A stretch of 64,000 nucleotides of DNA, from the NCBI RefSeq assembly GCF_035751725.1, contig NZ_CP142104.1, forward strand, positions 248,001 through 312,000. The letters run 5' to 3'. Positions 24,427 through 33,902 of this stretch are shown here, piece after piece (position 1 is the stretch's first letter; each line of letters begins with the position of its first letter). Made by a program: the position numbers and the translations under genes. The notes beneath the pieces are model-generated. The model was not told the DNA's origin, searched no databases, and saw only the letters and a list, made by a program, of their open reading frames with translations. Source of the stretch: Pseudomonas frederiksbergensis (GTDB lineage: Bacteria; Pseudomonadota; Gammaproteobacteria; Pseudomonadales; Pseudomonadaceae).

Positions 24427-26646
24427 TCACTTGCGCAACAACCGCAACCCATTGAACACCACCAGTAAGCTCACTCCCATGTCGGCAAACACCGCCATCC
24501 ACATGGTGGCGAACCCGGCGAAAGTGACGCCCAGGAAGATCGCCTTGATAACCAACGCCAGGGCGATGTTCTGCTTGAGGATGCTCGAGGTCTGCCTCGA
24601 CAGCCGGATGAACGCTGGGATCTTGCGCAGATCGTCATCCATCAAAGCGACATCTGCGGTCTCGATGGCCGTGTCGGTCCCGGCGGCCGCCATGGCGAAA
24701 CCGATTTCCGAGCGGGCCAGGGCCGGGGCGTCGTTGATGCCGTCGCCGACCATGCCCACTCGGTGGCCTTGGGCATACAGACTTTCGATGGCTTGCAGCT
24801 TGTCCTCCGGCAACAGGTCACCGCGGGCCTGATCCATGCCGACCTGCTTGGCGATCGCTTCGGCGGTGTGGGCGTTGTCGCCCGTCAGCATCATTGTCTT
24901 GATACCCAATTCATGCAGTTGCCGAATGGCTTCGCGGCTCGAATCCTTCACGGTGTCGGCCACGGCAAACAGTGCCAAGGGCTTGGTGTCGTCGAGCAGC
25001 AGCACCACGGACTTGCCTTGTTTTTCCAGGGCGAAGAGCTTTTCCTCCAGCTCAGGGGAGCACAAGCCGAGGTCTTCCACGAGACGGTGGTTACCCAAGT
25101 GATAGGTCCGGCCGCCGATGTCGCCACGAACGCCGCGCCCGGCGAGCGCCGCGAAGTTATCCACAGTCTGCTGCGGCAGCTCTTTATCCACAGCCGCCTC
25201 GGCAATCGCCCGGGATACCGGATGGTCCGAGCGTACCGCGAGGCTCACGGCCAACGCCGGGACCGTGGTCTCCAGGGTCGGATCGAGCAGCATGTAATCG
25301 GTCTGCATCGGCTTGCCGTGGGTGATCGTGCCGGTCTTGTCCAACGCCAGGTAATCGAGCTTGTGGCCACCTTCAAGGTAAACGCCGCCCTTGACCAAGA
25401 TGCCTCTGCGCGCCGCAGCCGCCAAGCCGCTGACGATGGTTACCGGGGTGGAAATCACCAGGGCACAAGGGCAGGCGACCACCAGCAAGACCAGTGCGCG
25501 ATAGATCCAGTCGAACCAACTCGCGCCCATGAATAGCGGTGCAATGACCGCTACGGCCAGGGCCAGGGCAAATACCGCGGGGGTGTAGATTTTCGAGAAT
25601 TGATCAACGAAGCGCTGGGTCGGCGCCCGGGAACCTTGGGCCTGCTCGACGGCGTGGATGATCCGCGCCAGTGTCGATTGATCGGCCGCAGCGGTGACGG
25701 TGTATTCCAGTTCACCGGCCTGGTTGATGGTGCCGGCGAAAACTTTGTCGCCCACGGTTTTCTCCACCGGCAGGCTCTCACCCGTGATCGGCGCCTGGTC
25801 GATGGTCGAGCGTCCAGCCACCACCTCGCCGTCCAGCCCAACCCTTTCGCCAGGGCGAACCCGCACCCTGGCGCCGAGGGCAATGGTCTTCACTTCCGTG
25901 ACCTGCCAGGTGCCGTCGGCCTGTTGCACCGTGGCTTGTTCCGGTGCCATTTGCATCAGGCCGCTGATGGCGTTGCGTGCCCGATCAAGGGATTTGGCTT
26001 CGATCAGCTCGGCCACGGTAAACAGGAACATCACCATCGCCGCTTCCGGCCATTGGCCGATCAATATGGCGCCGGTCACGGCGATGCTCATCAAGGCGTT
26101 GATATTCAGGTTTAAGTTTTTCAGGGCAATCCAGCCCTTCTTGTAGGTGCCGAGGCCGCCGCTCAGAATCGACACCAGTGCTACCAGGGCGACTATCCAA
26201 TTCGGCGCGGCGCTGGTGAAGTGGATCACCTCGGCTGCCAATGCCGTCACGCCGGACAGTGCCAACGGCCACCAGGGCTTGGCCGGGGCGGGCAAGTTAT
26301 GGGCGGGTTTTTCCTGGCCGCCGGTCAACGGCTCCGCTTGCATGCCCAGTGACTCGATGGCCTTGATGATCGGGGTATCGCTGGGCAAATCGTGGGTCAC
26401 GCCCAGCACGCGGTTGATCAGGTTGAATTCAAGCTGTTGCACGCCTTCAAGCTTGCCGAGTTTGTTCTGGATCAGTGTCTGCTCGGTGGGGCAGTCCATG
26501 GCTTCGATGCGAAAACTGCTCAGCCGCGCACCGTCCGTCGGCGTTTTGCCGAGGCTGACCACCGAGGGTGCTGCTTTCGAGGCGCAGCAGGAATGCCCAT
26601 GGGCATGGCCGTGGTCAGGTTTGTGGATGTGAAGGGAATCGCTCAT
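24427..26646 (-). CDS. cadA: Heavy-metal translocating P1B-type ATPase (Cd/Zn/Pb exporter)
   Basis: 739 residues. A His/Cys-rich start (HIHKPDHGHAHGHSCC) is followed by a heavy-metal-associated domain with MDCPTEQ (50-56). The membrane metal site is CPC (392-394). The phosphorylated Asp is 436 in DKTGTITHG. TITGES-type (APITGESLP) and GDGINDAP motifs are present. It should export Cd, Zn and possibly Pb from the cytoplasm using ATP. It is divergent from cadR, with a MerR-type promoter between, so it is expected to be induced by metal through CadR. CadA is the best call; a ZntA-like name is equivalent. Confidence 0.93.
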   Translation of the reverse strand: MSDSLHIHKPDHGHAHGHSCCASKAAPSVVSLGKTPTDGARLSSFRIEAMDCPTEQTLIQNKLGKLEGVQQLEFNLINRVLGVTHDLPSDTPIIKAIESLGMQAEPLTGGQEKPAHNLPAPAKPWWPLALSGVTALAAEVIHFTSAAPNWIVALVALVSILSGGLGTYKKGWIALKNLNLNINALMSIAVTGAILIGQWPEAAMVMFLFTVAELIEAKSLDRARNAISGLMQMAPEQATVQQADGTWQVTEVKTIALGARVRVRPGERVGLDGEVVAGRSTIDQAPITGESLPVEKTVGDKVFAGTINQAGELEYTVTAAADQSTLARIIHAVEQAQGSRAPTQRFVDQFSKIYTPAVFALALAVAVIAPLFMGASWFDWIYRALVLLVVACPCALVISTPVTIVSGLAAAARRGILVKGGVYLEGGHKLDYLALDKTGTITHGKPMQTDYMLLDPTLETTVPALAVSLAVRSDHPVSRAIAEAAVDKELPQQTVDNFAALAGRGVRGDIGGRTYHLGNHRLVEDLGLCSPELEEKLFALEKQGKSVVLLLDDTKPLALFAVADTVKDSSREAIRQLHELGIKTMMLTGDNAHTAEAIAKQVGMDQARGDLLPEDKLQAIESLYAQGHRVGMVGDGINDAPALARSEIGFAMAAAGTDTAIETADVALMDDDLRKIPAFIRLSRQTSSILKQNIALALVIKAIFLGVTFAGFATMWMAVFADMGVSLLVVFNGLRLLRK

Positions 26647-26678
26647 CGGGTGACGTCCGTTAAAAGTGCCTGTTGCGC

Positions 26679-26709
26679 AGTAAAGACCCTGTAGCCACTA
26701 TAGGGTCAA
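26679..26709 (-). promoter_or_regulatory. MerR/CadR-type cadA promoter with 19-bp spacer and operator dyad
   Basis: On the minus strand, TTGACC (-35, 26704-26709) and TTTACT (-10, 26679-26684) are 19 bp apart, the over-long spacing typical of MerR-family activated promoters. The spacer holds a dyad: ACCCTATAG and CTACAGGGT are near-perfect inverted arms around TGG. CadR should twist this site upon binding metal. Confidence 0.85.
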
Positions 26710-26732
26710 GCATCTATTTCGCAGGTGAAACC

Positions 26733-27179
26733 ATGAAGATTGGAGAACTGGCAAAAATTACCGACTGCCAGGTCGAAACCATCCGCTACTACGAACGCGA
26801 AGGCCTGCTGCCGGAGCCGGCCCGCAGTGACGGCAACTACCGTGTCTACACCCAGGCCCACGCCGAACGGCTGACGTTCATCCGCAATTGCCGCACCTTG
26901 GACATGACCCTGGAAGAAATCCGCAGCCTCCTGGCCCTGCGCGACAGCCCCCAGGACCAATGCGAGAGCGTCAATGCGCTGATCGACGAGCACATCGACC
27001 ATGTCAAGGCACGCATCGATGGCCTGCTGGCCTTGCAGGCACAACTGATCGACCTGCGCCATCGCTGTGGCGAAGGGCCGGATCTTGATCAGTGTGGAAT
27101 CCTGCAGCGGTTGGAAGTGAGCGGGGCGGTGGCGCCGGAGGTGGAGCATTCACATGTGGGCAGGAGCCATGGGCATTGA
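26733..27179 (+). CDS. cadR: MerR-family metal-responsive regulator CadR
   Basis: 148 residues from ATG 26733. The winged-helix DNA-binding region is MKIGELAKITDCQVETIRYYEREGLL. A dimerisation helix follows, and metal-ligand cysteines sit at 77, 112 and 121. A His-rich tail ends HSHVGRSHGH, as in Pseudomonas CadR proteins, where it forms a second metal site. It is divergent from cadA and should activate it when Cd is bound. The promoter it shares with cadA is described separately. Confidence 0.92.
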   Translation: MKIGELAKITDCQVETIRYYEREGLLPEPARSDGNYRVYTQAHAERLTFIRNCRTLDMTLEEIRSLLALRDSPQDQCESVNALIDEHIDHVKARIDGLLALQAQLIDLRHRCGEGPDLDQCGILQRLEVSGAVAPEVEHSHVGRSHGH

Positions 27180-27203
27180 CCCGACCCTGCATGCATGGAG
27201 ACC

Positions 27204-27285
27204 CCATGTGGAAGCGAGCCTGCTCGCGAAAGCGGTGGATCAGCCACATCACCATCTGTATGTGGCGACGCTATCGCGAGCAGCC
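27204..27285. repeat. REP doublet
   Basis: Two REP-type half palindromes, GAAGCGAGCCTGCTCGCGAA near 27209 and an inverted relative with CTATCGCGAGCAGCCTCG ending near 27285, sit between cadR and thyA, which are convergent. Confidence 0.7.
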
Positions 27286-27301
27286 TCGATGATGGTGTTT
27301 T

Positions 27302-28273
27302 CTAGACCGCCATCGGCGCGGTCATCGGCGCATGGTGCTGGTAGCCTTCGAGAGAGAAGTCGCTCGGCTCCACCCGTTCCAGCCACTCAGGCTGGTACAC
27401 CCCGGTCTTGGCAAACTCCGGCACGCGCTCGGAAATCACCAGTTTCGGCATCGGGAACGGCTCGCGGGTGAGCTGTTCGTTGAGCATGTCCAAATGGTTT
27501 TCGTAGACATGGGCATCACCGATGAAATAGGTGAACCAGCGCGGTGTATAACCGGTCAGGCGACCGATCAGGCTCAGCAGCGCAGCGCCTTCGGTGAGGT
27601 TGAATGGCGTGCCCAGGCCCAGGTCGTTGGAGCGGATGTAGAGAGTCAGGGAGATTTCCTTGGTCTCGACATTCGGGTGGAACTGGTAGAGCAGATGGCA
27701 TGGCGGCAGGGCCATTTCATCGAGTTGGGCGCAGTTCCAACCGTGGAACAGGATGCGCCGGCTGCCCGGGTCCTTGATGATGGTGTCGACGCATTGGCGA
27801 ACCTGGTCGATCGCCTTGTACAACACCACGTAGGCTTGGCCGTTTTCTTCGCCCTCGGCGATTTGCCGGTAACCCTGGGCCAGCGTCTGCTCGATGGCTG
27901 CCGGGTTGCCTACCGGGATCTGCTTGTAGGCCGGCCACTTGCGCCACTGCACTCCGTAGATCTCGCCCAGGTCATCTTCGCCCTGGCGGAACGGGTTGGC
28001 CAGCCACTGGGCGTTTTCGTTGGCGTTCTGGTCCCAGACCTTGCAGCCCAGCGCGCGAAACTCAGCGGCATTGTTCACGCCGCGCAGGAAGCCGCACATC
28101 TCGCCGATGGCCGACTTGAAGGCCATCTTGCGGGTGGTGATGGCGGGAAAGCCTTCCTTCAGGTCATAGCGCAGCATGGCGCCGGGGAAGCTGATGGTGT
28201 TCACGCCGGTGCGGTTGGCTTGCTTGGTGCCGTTCTTGATGACGTGGGCCACCAGATCGAGATATTGCTTCAT
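27302..28273 (-). CDS. thyA: Thymidylate synthase
   Basis: 323 residues. It methylates dUMP to dTMP using methylene-tetrahydrofolate. The catalytic Cys192 lies in [12 protein letters not shown]; the [12 protein letters not shown] and phosphate-binding Arg ([10 protein letters not shown]) motifs are intact. It is about 60 residues longer than the 264-residue E. coli enzyme because of extra sequence around residues 85-150, a known variant size in Pseudomonas. lgt lies 49 bp upstream on the same strand, the usual lgt-thyA order. Confidence 0.96.
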   Translation of the reverse strand: MKQYLDLVAHVIKNGTKQANRTGVNTISFPGAMLRYDLKEGFPAITTRKMAFKSAIGEMCGFLRGVNNAAEFRALGCKVWDQNANENAQWLANPFRQGEDDLGEIYGVQWRKWPAYKQIPVGNPAAIEQTLAQGYRQIAEGEENGQAYVVLYKAIDQVRQCVDTIIKDPGSRRILFHGWNCAQLDEMALPPCHLLYQFHPNVETKEISLTLYIRSNDLGLGTPFNLTEGAALLSLIGRLTGYTPRWFTYFIGDAHVYENHLDMLNEQLTREPFPMPKLVISERVPEFAKTGVYQPEWLERVEPSDFSLEGYQHHAPMTAPMAV

Positions 28274-28322
28274 GGGTTACCTGTGTCCTTGAACCCGGGG
28301 CCAGTGCCCCGGGGCTAGAATT

Positions 28323-29132
28323 TTAAACCTTGGCCGCCGCAGCCGGCGCACGATGATAAGCCAGCCAGATCAGCGCCAGGCCACCGATGATCATCGGCAG
28401 GCATAGCACCTGGCCCATGGTCAGCCAGTTCCACGCCAGATAGCCGAGCTGGGCATCCGGCACGCGAACGAATTCGACGATGAAACGGAAGATGCCGTAG
28501 AACAGCGCGAACATGCCCGACACCGCCATGGTGGGTCGCGGCTTGCGCGAAAACAGCCAGAGAATCAGGAAGAGTGCCACGCCTTCGAGGGCGAATTGAT
28601 AAAGCTGCGACGGGTGGCGCGGCAACTGCGCCGGGTCGCTGAAGGGAGGGAAGATCATCGCCCACGGCACGTCGGTCGGCTTGCCCCACAATTCGGCATT
28701 GATGAAGTTGCCGATGCGCCCGGCACCCAGGCCGATTGGCACCATCGGTGCGACGAAGTCCATCAGCTCGAAAAACGACTTGTTGTTACGCTTGCCGAAC
28801 CACAACGCCGCCAGCATCACACCAATGAACCCGCCGTGGAACGACATGCCGCCCTTCCAGACTTCGAAGATCAGCGTCGGATTGGCCAGGTAGGCGCTCA
28901 GGTCGTAGAACAGCACGTAGCCCAGGCGCCCGCCGACGATCACGCCCATGGACAACCAGAACACCAGGTCGGAGAGCTTTTCCTTGTTCCAGGTCGGGTC
29001 GAAGCGGTTGAGTCGGCGCGAGGCCAGCAGCCAGGCACCACCGATACCGATCAGGTACATCAGGCCGTACCAGTGGATTTTCAGCGGGCCGATGGCCAGG
29101 GCAACCGGATCGATCTGCGGGTAAGGCAGCAT
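28323..29132 (-). CDS. lgt: Prolipoprotein diacylglyceryl transferase
   Basis: 269 residues, seven hydrophobic segments. It attaches diacylglycerol to the lipobox Cys of prolipoproteins in the inner membrane. The essential signature is present as [17 protein letters not shown], with Ala in place of the commoner Gly before Glu. [10 protein letters not shown] and [11 protein letters not shown] are the other conserved blocks. It forms an operon with thyA. Its substrates in this window include TriA, TriB and the TolC-like lipoprotein. Confidence 0.96.
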   Translation of the reverse strand: MLPYPQIDPVALAIGPLKIHWYGLMYLIGIGGAWLLASRRLNRFDPTWNKEKLSDLVFWLSMGVIVGGRLGYVLFYDLSAYLANPTLIFEVWKGGMSFHGGFIGVMLAALWFGKRNNKSFFELMDFVAPMVPIGLGAGRIGNFINAELWGKPTDVPWAMIFPPFSDPAQLPRHPSQLYQFALEGVALFLILWLFSRKPRPTMAVSGMFALFYGIFRFIVEFVRVPDAQLGYLAWNWLTMGQVLCLPMIIGGLALIWLAYHRAPAAAAKV

Positions 29133-29200
29133 GGATATTCCTCATGAGCGTCAAAAATTCCCGGGCGAGGCTGCCACCTCGGGATTAAGCCAGGATTGTG

Positions 29201-30001
29201 TCAGAGCAGGAAGCTCAAGCCCACGCTGAACAACAAGGCGGCGAACAGCCGCTTGAGCAAGCGCGGCGACAAGCGATGTGCCAGCCGCGCGCCGACGCGG
29301 GCGAAAATCATGCTCGTCAGGGCGATGCCCAGCAGCGCGGGTAAATACACAAAACCGAGACTATGGGGCGGCAACAGCGGATCCTGCCAGCCCAGAATCA
29401 TGAAACTTAGCGCACTGACCAGGGCGATGGGCAATCCGCAGGCTGAAGAAGTCGCCACCGCTTGTTGCATCGGTACGCTGCGCCAGGTCAGGAAGGGTAC
29501 GGTCAACGAACCACCACCGATGCCGAAAATCGCCGAGGCCCAGCCGACCACCGTGCCGGCCAGGGACAAGCCGACCTTGCCCGGTACCGTGCGGCTGGCC
29601 TTGGGCTTGAAGTCCAGGGCCAGTTGCGCGGCGACGAGCATGGCGAACACACCGATGATCTTCTGCAAGTGCGGACCGGAAATCGCTTCGGCGGTGATCG
29701 CGCCGAAACCTGCACCGATGAGGATCCCGACGGTCATCCAGGTAAAGATCTGCCAGCGTACGGCCCCTTTGCGATGGTGCTCGCGCACCGCATTCACCGA
29801 CGTGAAGATGATCGATGCCAGGGACGTGCCGACGGCCAAGTGCGTCAACACCTGCGGATCGAACCCCTGCAAGGTGAAACTGAACACCAGGACCGGGACG
29901 ATGATCATCCCGCCCCCCACGCCGAACAGCCCGGCCAGCACGCCGGCGCAGGCACCGAGCAGCAGATAGAGCACGAATTCCACCAGCGTCTCCCCGCCCA
30001 T
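29201..30001 (-). CDS. TauE/SafE-family (DUF81) membrane exporter
   Basis: 266 residues from ATG 30001; a TTG two codons upstream is the alternative. About eight hydrophobic segments are seen, with the family's duplicated half-repeats LFGVGGGMIIVPVLV and IFGIGGGSLTVPFL. Members export sulfite, sulfoacetate or related anions, but most genomic copies have no proven substrate. It is immediately upstream of lgt on the same strand (68 bp gap), the same order as in P. aeruginosa, so it belongs to the conserved core block rather than to the sulfur operon at 47-53 kb. Confidence 0.88.
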   Translation of the reverse strand: MGGETLVEFVLYLLLGACAGVLAGLFGVGGGMIIVPVLVFSFTLQGFDPQVLTHLAVGTSLASIIFTSVNAVREHHRKGAVRWQIFTWMTVGILIGAGFGAITAEAISGPHLQKIIGVFAMLVAAQLALDFKPKASRTVPGKVGLSLAGTVVGWASAIFGIGGGSLTVPFLTWRSVPMQQAVATSSACGLPIALVSALSFMILGWQDPLLPPHSLGFVYLPALLGIALTSMIFARVGARLAHRLSPRLLKRLFAALLFSVGLSFLL

Positions 30002-30108
30002 CCCCAAAATAAGAGCGGCATGGTAACGGATCGAGGGGCTTGGGCTCTACTGAAGGCGATGGATGCGTCAGTGATGTATGGGTAGAGTGGCTAACGATTG
30101 CTGTCCCT

Positions 30109-30134
30109 GTGGCGGGGATAAATCCCCTCGCCAC
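30109..30134. repeat. REP element
   Basis: GTGGCGGGGATAAATCCCCTCGCCAC, the same core as the 24.36-kb hairpin with one base missing from the left arm. It lies upstream of the NRDE gene. Confidence 0.8.
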
Positions 30135-30175
30135 AAAAGCGCTGCTCGGTTTTATTCTTAAAACAGGACAACCTG

Positions 30176-30934
30176 ATGTGCCTGATCGTATTCGCCTGGC
30201 GCCCCGGCCACGCCCAGCCGCTGGTCGTGGCGGCCAACCGCGACGAGTTCTATGCACGCCCGACGCTGCCGCTGGCGCAGTGGCCTGACGCGCCGCACGT
30301 GCATGCTGGTCGTGACCTGGAAGCGGGCGGCACCTGGCTCGGCGTGGGTGCCGACGGTCGCTTTGCGGCCCTGACCAATATTCGCGACCCCGGTCAACTG
30401 CCGGCATTCAAGTCTCGTGGAGAACTGGTGGCGCGGTTCCTGACCGGGAATCTGTCGATTGCCGATTACCTGAGCGAAATCGTGCCGCGTGCCGGGGAGT
30501 ACGGAGGTTTCAACCTGCTGCTTGGCGATGGCGCCGAATTGTGGCATTACAACGCCCGCGATACCCGGCCACAGCAATTGGCCGACGGCGTCTATGGCTT
30601 GTCCAACGCTGGGCTGAATACGCCATGGCCCAAGTTGCTCAAGGCCCGGACGGCGCTGGGCGAAGTGCTGGACGATCCGCAGCCCCAGGCATTGTTGGCG
30701 CTATTGAATGACCCGCAACCTGCACCGGTGGGTGAGCTGCCGGACACGGGTGTGGGACTGGCGACGGAAATGCTGCTGTCGAGCGTGTTCATCGCCAGCC
30801 CTGCCTACGGGACGCGGGCGAGTACCGCGCTGATCGTCCATGCCGATGGGACGCAACAGATGGTCGAGCGCAGTTTCGGGCCCCACGGTGGGCATTTGGG
30901 GGAGGTGGAGCTGCTCGTTCAATGCCGACGATAA
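30176..30934 (+). CDS. NRDE (TANGO2-like) family protein
   Basis: 252 residues. It begins MCLIVFAWRPGHAQPLVVAANRDEFYARP, containing the family-defining NRDE tetrad and a penultimate Cys that becomes N-terminal after Met removal, as in Ntn-hydrolases. FAALTNIRDPG and YGLSNAGLNTPWPK are further conserved blocks. Eukaryotic TANGO2 relatives have been linked to haem or lipid handling; the bacterial role is unsettled. It stands alone, with REP elements on both sides. Confidence 0.88.
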   Translation: MCLIVFAWRPGHAQPLVVAANRDEFYARPTLPLAQWPDAPHVHAGRDLEAGGTWLGVGADGRFAALTNIRDPGQLPAFKSRGELVARFLTGNLSIADYLSEIVPRAGEYGGFNLLLGDGAELWHYNARDTRPQQLADGVYGLSNAGLNTPWPKLLKARTALGEVLDDPQPQALLALLNDPQPAPVGELPDTGVGLATEMLLSSVFIASPAYGTRASTALIVHADGTQQMVERSFGPHGGHLGEVELLVQCRR

Positions 30935-30938
30935 ACCG

Positions 30939-30964
30939 TGGCGAGGGAGCAAGCTCCCTCGCCA
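30939..30964. repeat. REP element
   Basis: TGGCGAGGGAGC-AA-GCTCCCTCGCCA, a perfect 12-bp stem with 2-nt loop. It lies between the convergent NRDE and ptsP genes and may act as a bidirectional transcript end. Confidence 0.85.
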
Positions 30965-30977
30965 AAGGTGCTCTTGC

Positions 30978-33257
30978 TTAGAGGGTCTTGCTCGACGCCG
31001 GATTGATCATCCGCGCCAACCCAAGGTTCTTCAGCGCCAACTGCAAGGAGCTGTGAATCACCTGCGGATTGTCGATGGTCATCAGTTCCGCCAGCAGCTC
31101 CTGGGCCTTGCTGAGGTTGATCTGGCGCAGCATCCATTTCACTTTGGGCAGGTTCGTGGCGTTCATCGACAGGCTGTCGAAGCCCATCGCCATCAGCAGC
31201 ACCGCGGCCGCCGGGTCGCCGGCCATTTCGCCACAGATGCTCACCGGCTTGCCTTCGGCATGGGCGTCGCGCACCACGTTCTGCAAGGCTTGCAGCACGG
31301 CCGGATGGAGATAGTCGTACAGGTCGGCCACCCGTGGGTTGTTGCGGTCCACGGCCAGCAGGTATTGGGTCAGGTCGTTGGAGCCGACTGACAGGAAGTC
31401 CACCTGCCGCGCCAATTCCTTGGTCTGGTACACCGCCGCCGGAATTTCGATCATTACCCCTACCGGCGGCATCGGCACGTCGGTCCCCTCATCGCGCACC
31501 TCGCCCCAGGCCCGGTGAATCAGGTGCAGGGCCTCTTCCAGCTCATGAGTGCCGGAGATCATCGGCAACAGGATGCGCAGGTTGTTCAGGCCTTCGCTGG
31601 CCTTGAGCATTGCACGCGCCTGGACCAGGAAAATCTCTGGATGGTCGAGCGTTACCCGGATCCCGCGCCAGCCAAGGAAGGGGTTGTCTTCCTTGATCGG
31701 GAAATAGGACAGGGATTTATCGCCACCGATATCCAGGCTGCGCATGGTCACCGGTTGGGGATGGAACGCAGACAATTGCTCGCGATAGATCGCCAGCTGT
31801 TCCTTTTCGCTGGGGAAGCGCTGGTTGATCATGAACGGCACTTCGGTGCGATACAGGCCCACGCCCTCGGCGCCACGTTTCTGCGCCCGGGCCACATCGG
31901 CCAGAAGGCCGGTGTTGACCCACAGCGGCATGCGGTGGCCGTCGAGCGTCACGCACGGCAGATCCCTCAGCGCATCGAGGCCCAGGGACAGTTGTTTTTC
32001 TTCCTCCACCACGTCGGCGAACTGCTTGCGCAAAACCTCGCTGGGGTTGGTATAGACCTCGCCGTGGTAGCCGTCGACGATCATCTGGATGCCGTCGACC
32101 TTGGAATACGGCAGGTCCACCACGCCCATGACCGTCGGGATACCCATGGCCCGGGCCAAAATCGCCACGTGGGAGTTGCCCGAACCCAGGACCGAGACCA
32201 GGCCCGCCAGCTTGCCCTCAGGCACTTCGCCGAGCATCGCCGGGGTCAACTCCTCGCTGACCAGGATGGTGTTGTCGGGATAGACCAGGGTCTGCTGGCG
32301 CTCCTGCTGCAAATACGCCAGCAAACGACGGCCAAGGTCCTTGACGTCGGAGGCGCGCTCGCGCAGGTAGGCGTCGTCCATCAATTCGAAACGGTTGACG
32401 TGGTCGGTCACCACCTGGCGCAACGCGCCCTGGGCCCATTGGCCGGTCTTGATGACCGTGGTGACTTCGCTGCCCAGGGAGGCATCGTCGAGCATCATCA
32501 GGTAGACGTCGAACAGCGCGCGCTCTTCGGGGCGCAGCTGCGTCGCCAGCTTCGCCGAAAGCGCGCGCATATCGGCCCGCACGCCTTCGATGGCGGTCTT
32601 GAACAAACCGAGTTCGGCATCGATGTCGGCGATGGCCTTGTCCGGCACCACATCGAGATCGGCAGGCGGCAGCATGACCACCGCGGTGCCCACCGCCGCG
32701 CCCGGGGAACCTGGCACGCCGACGAACTTGGCTTCCTGGATGCCCTTGCCCTGGCGGCCGAGGCCGCTGATCGAGCCGGTGGCTTCGGCATGGGCGATGA
32801 CCCCGGCCAGTTGCGCACTCATGGTGACGAGGAAGGCTTCTTCGCCTTCGTCGAACTGGCGACGCTCTTTCTGCTGGATGACCAATACGCCGACGACGCG
32901 GCGGTGGTGGATGATCGGCGCGCCAAGGAATGACGCGTAGCGTTCCTCGCCCGTTTCCGCGAAGTAGCGGTAACGCGGGTGGTCCGCGGCATTTTCCAGG
33001 TTCAGGGGTTCTTCGCGCGTGCCGACCAGGCCGACCAGGCCTTCATTGGGAGCCATGCTGACCTTGCCGATGGAGCGCTTGTTCAAGCCCTCGGTGGCCA
33101 TCAGCACGAAACGGTTGGTCTCGGGGTCAAGCAGGTAGACCGAGCAGACTTGGCTGCCCATGGCCTCTTTGACGCGCAATACAATAATGCCCAACGCCGC
33201 CTTGAGATCCTTGGCGGCGTTAACTTCCTGGACGATCTTGCGCAGCGTATTGAGCAT
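30978..33257 (-). CDS. ptsP: Phosphoenolpyruvate-protein phosphotransferase PtsP (EI-Ntr)
   Basis: 759 residues. An N-terminal GAF domain (about 1-150) precedes the enzyme I part. The phospho-accepting His is at about residue 363 in GSGNSHVAILARAMGIP. The PEP-binding TIM barrel has the LNNLRILLPMISGTHELEEAL and GSNDLTQYLLAVDR motifs. It starts the nitrogen phosphotransferase relay from PEP to PtsO to PtsN, a regulatory pathway that affects carbon storage and biofilm traits in Pseudomonas. rppH lies 22 bp upstream on the same strand, a conserved pair. Confidence 0.96.
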   Translation of the reverse strand: MLNTLRKIVQEVNAAKDLKAALGIIVLRVKEAMGSQVCSVYLLDPETNRFVLMATEGLNKRSIGKVSMAPNEGLVGLVGTREEPLNLENAADHPRYRYFAETGEERYASFLGAPIIHHRRVVGVLVIQQKERRQFDEGEEAFLVTMSAQLAGVIAHAEATGSISGLGRQGKGIQEAKFVGVPGSPGAAVGTAVVMLPPADLDVVPDKAIADIDAELGLFKTAIEGVRADMRALSAKLATQLRPEERALFDVYLMMLDDASLGSEVTTVIKTGQWAQGALRQVVTDHVNRFELMDDAYLRERASDVKDLGRRLLAYLQQERQQTLVYPDNTILVSEELTPAMLGEVPEGKLAGLVSVLGSGNSHVAILARAMGIPTVMGVVDLPYSKVDGIQMIVDGYHGEVYTNPSEVLRKQFADVVEEEKQLSLGLDALRDLPCVTLDGHRMPLWVNTGLLADVARAQKRGAEGVGLYRTEVPFMINQRFPSEKEQLAIYREQLSAFHPQPVTMRSLDIGGDKSLSYFPIKEDNPFLGWRGIRVTLDHPEIFLVQARAMLKASEGLNNLRILLPMISGTHELEEALHLIHRAWGEVRDEGTDVPMPPVGVMIEIPAAVYQTKELARQVDFLSVGSNDLTQYLLAVDRNNPRVADLYDYLHPAVLQALQNVVRDAHAEGKPVSICGEMAGDPAAAVLLMAMGFDSLSMNATNLPKVKWMLRQINLSKAQELLAELMTIDNPQVIHSSLQLALKNLGLARMINPASSKTL

Positions 33258-33279
33258 GGCTCGGGGTCGAACTCCGTCG

Positions 33280-33759
33280 TCAGTCGCGCGTCAGCAGGCG
33301 CGGGGCAAGCTCTTTGAGGGCGCGTCGGTAAACCTCGCGCTTGAATGTCACCACCTGGCCCAACGGATACCAATAGCTGACCCAGCGCCAGCCATCGAAC
33401 TCCGGTTTACCGGTCAAATCCATCCGCACCCGCTGTTCGTTGGAGATCAGGCGCAGGAGAAACCATTTCTGTTTCTGGCCGATGCACAGCGGTTGGCTGT
33501 GCGTCCTGACCAGGCGTTGCGGCAAACGATAGCGCAACCAGCCTCGGGTGCAGGCGAGTATTTCGACGTCCTCTCGCTCCAGCCCGACTTCTTCATTCAA
33601 CTCGCGGTACAAAGCTTCTTCCGGCGTCTCCTGGGGGTTGATCCCACCCTGGGGAAACTGCCAGGCGTCTTGATTGATACGGCGTGCCCATAGCACCTGC
33701 CCAGCATCATTCGTAAGAATGATCCCCACATTGGGACGGAAACCATCGGGATCGATCAC
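33280..33759 (-). CDS. rppH: RNA pyrophosphohydrolase
   Basis: 159 residues from GTG 33759 ([14 protein letters not shown]). GAGG lies 8 nt upstream; the open frame continues to 33903 but the extension has no family similarity. The Nudix box [24 protein letters not shown] is complete. It removes pyrophosphate from the 5' end of mRNAs, which triggers RNase E decay. It is upstream of ptsP in a conserved operon and divergent from the HAD gene. Confidence 0.95.
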   Translation of the reverse strand: MIDPDGFRPNVGIILTNDAGQVLWARRINQDAWQFPQGGINPQETPEEALYRELNEEVGLEREDVEILACTRGWLRYRLPQRLVRTHSQPLCIGQKQKWFLLRLISNEQRVRMDLTGKPEFDGWRWVSYWYPLGQVVTFKREVYRRALKELAPRLLTRD

Positions 33760-33902
33760 GGCAACAACCTCGCAAACGCATGTCGCCGCATTGTTCCACA
33801 AAGGTTGTGAAAGCAGCAACGAGCCTGCCGAGCTTATGTGCACTCTTGTGAAAAGTACGTATTCTGGGCGCCTTTCCTCAGAATTTTCAGCGAGTAATTG
33901 CA

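Noticed and set aside
31515..32933. 472-codon plus-strand frame opposite ptsP
   Set aside because: Shadow of ptsP in a GC-rich gene; His/Asp-rich composition typical of antisense translation.
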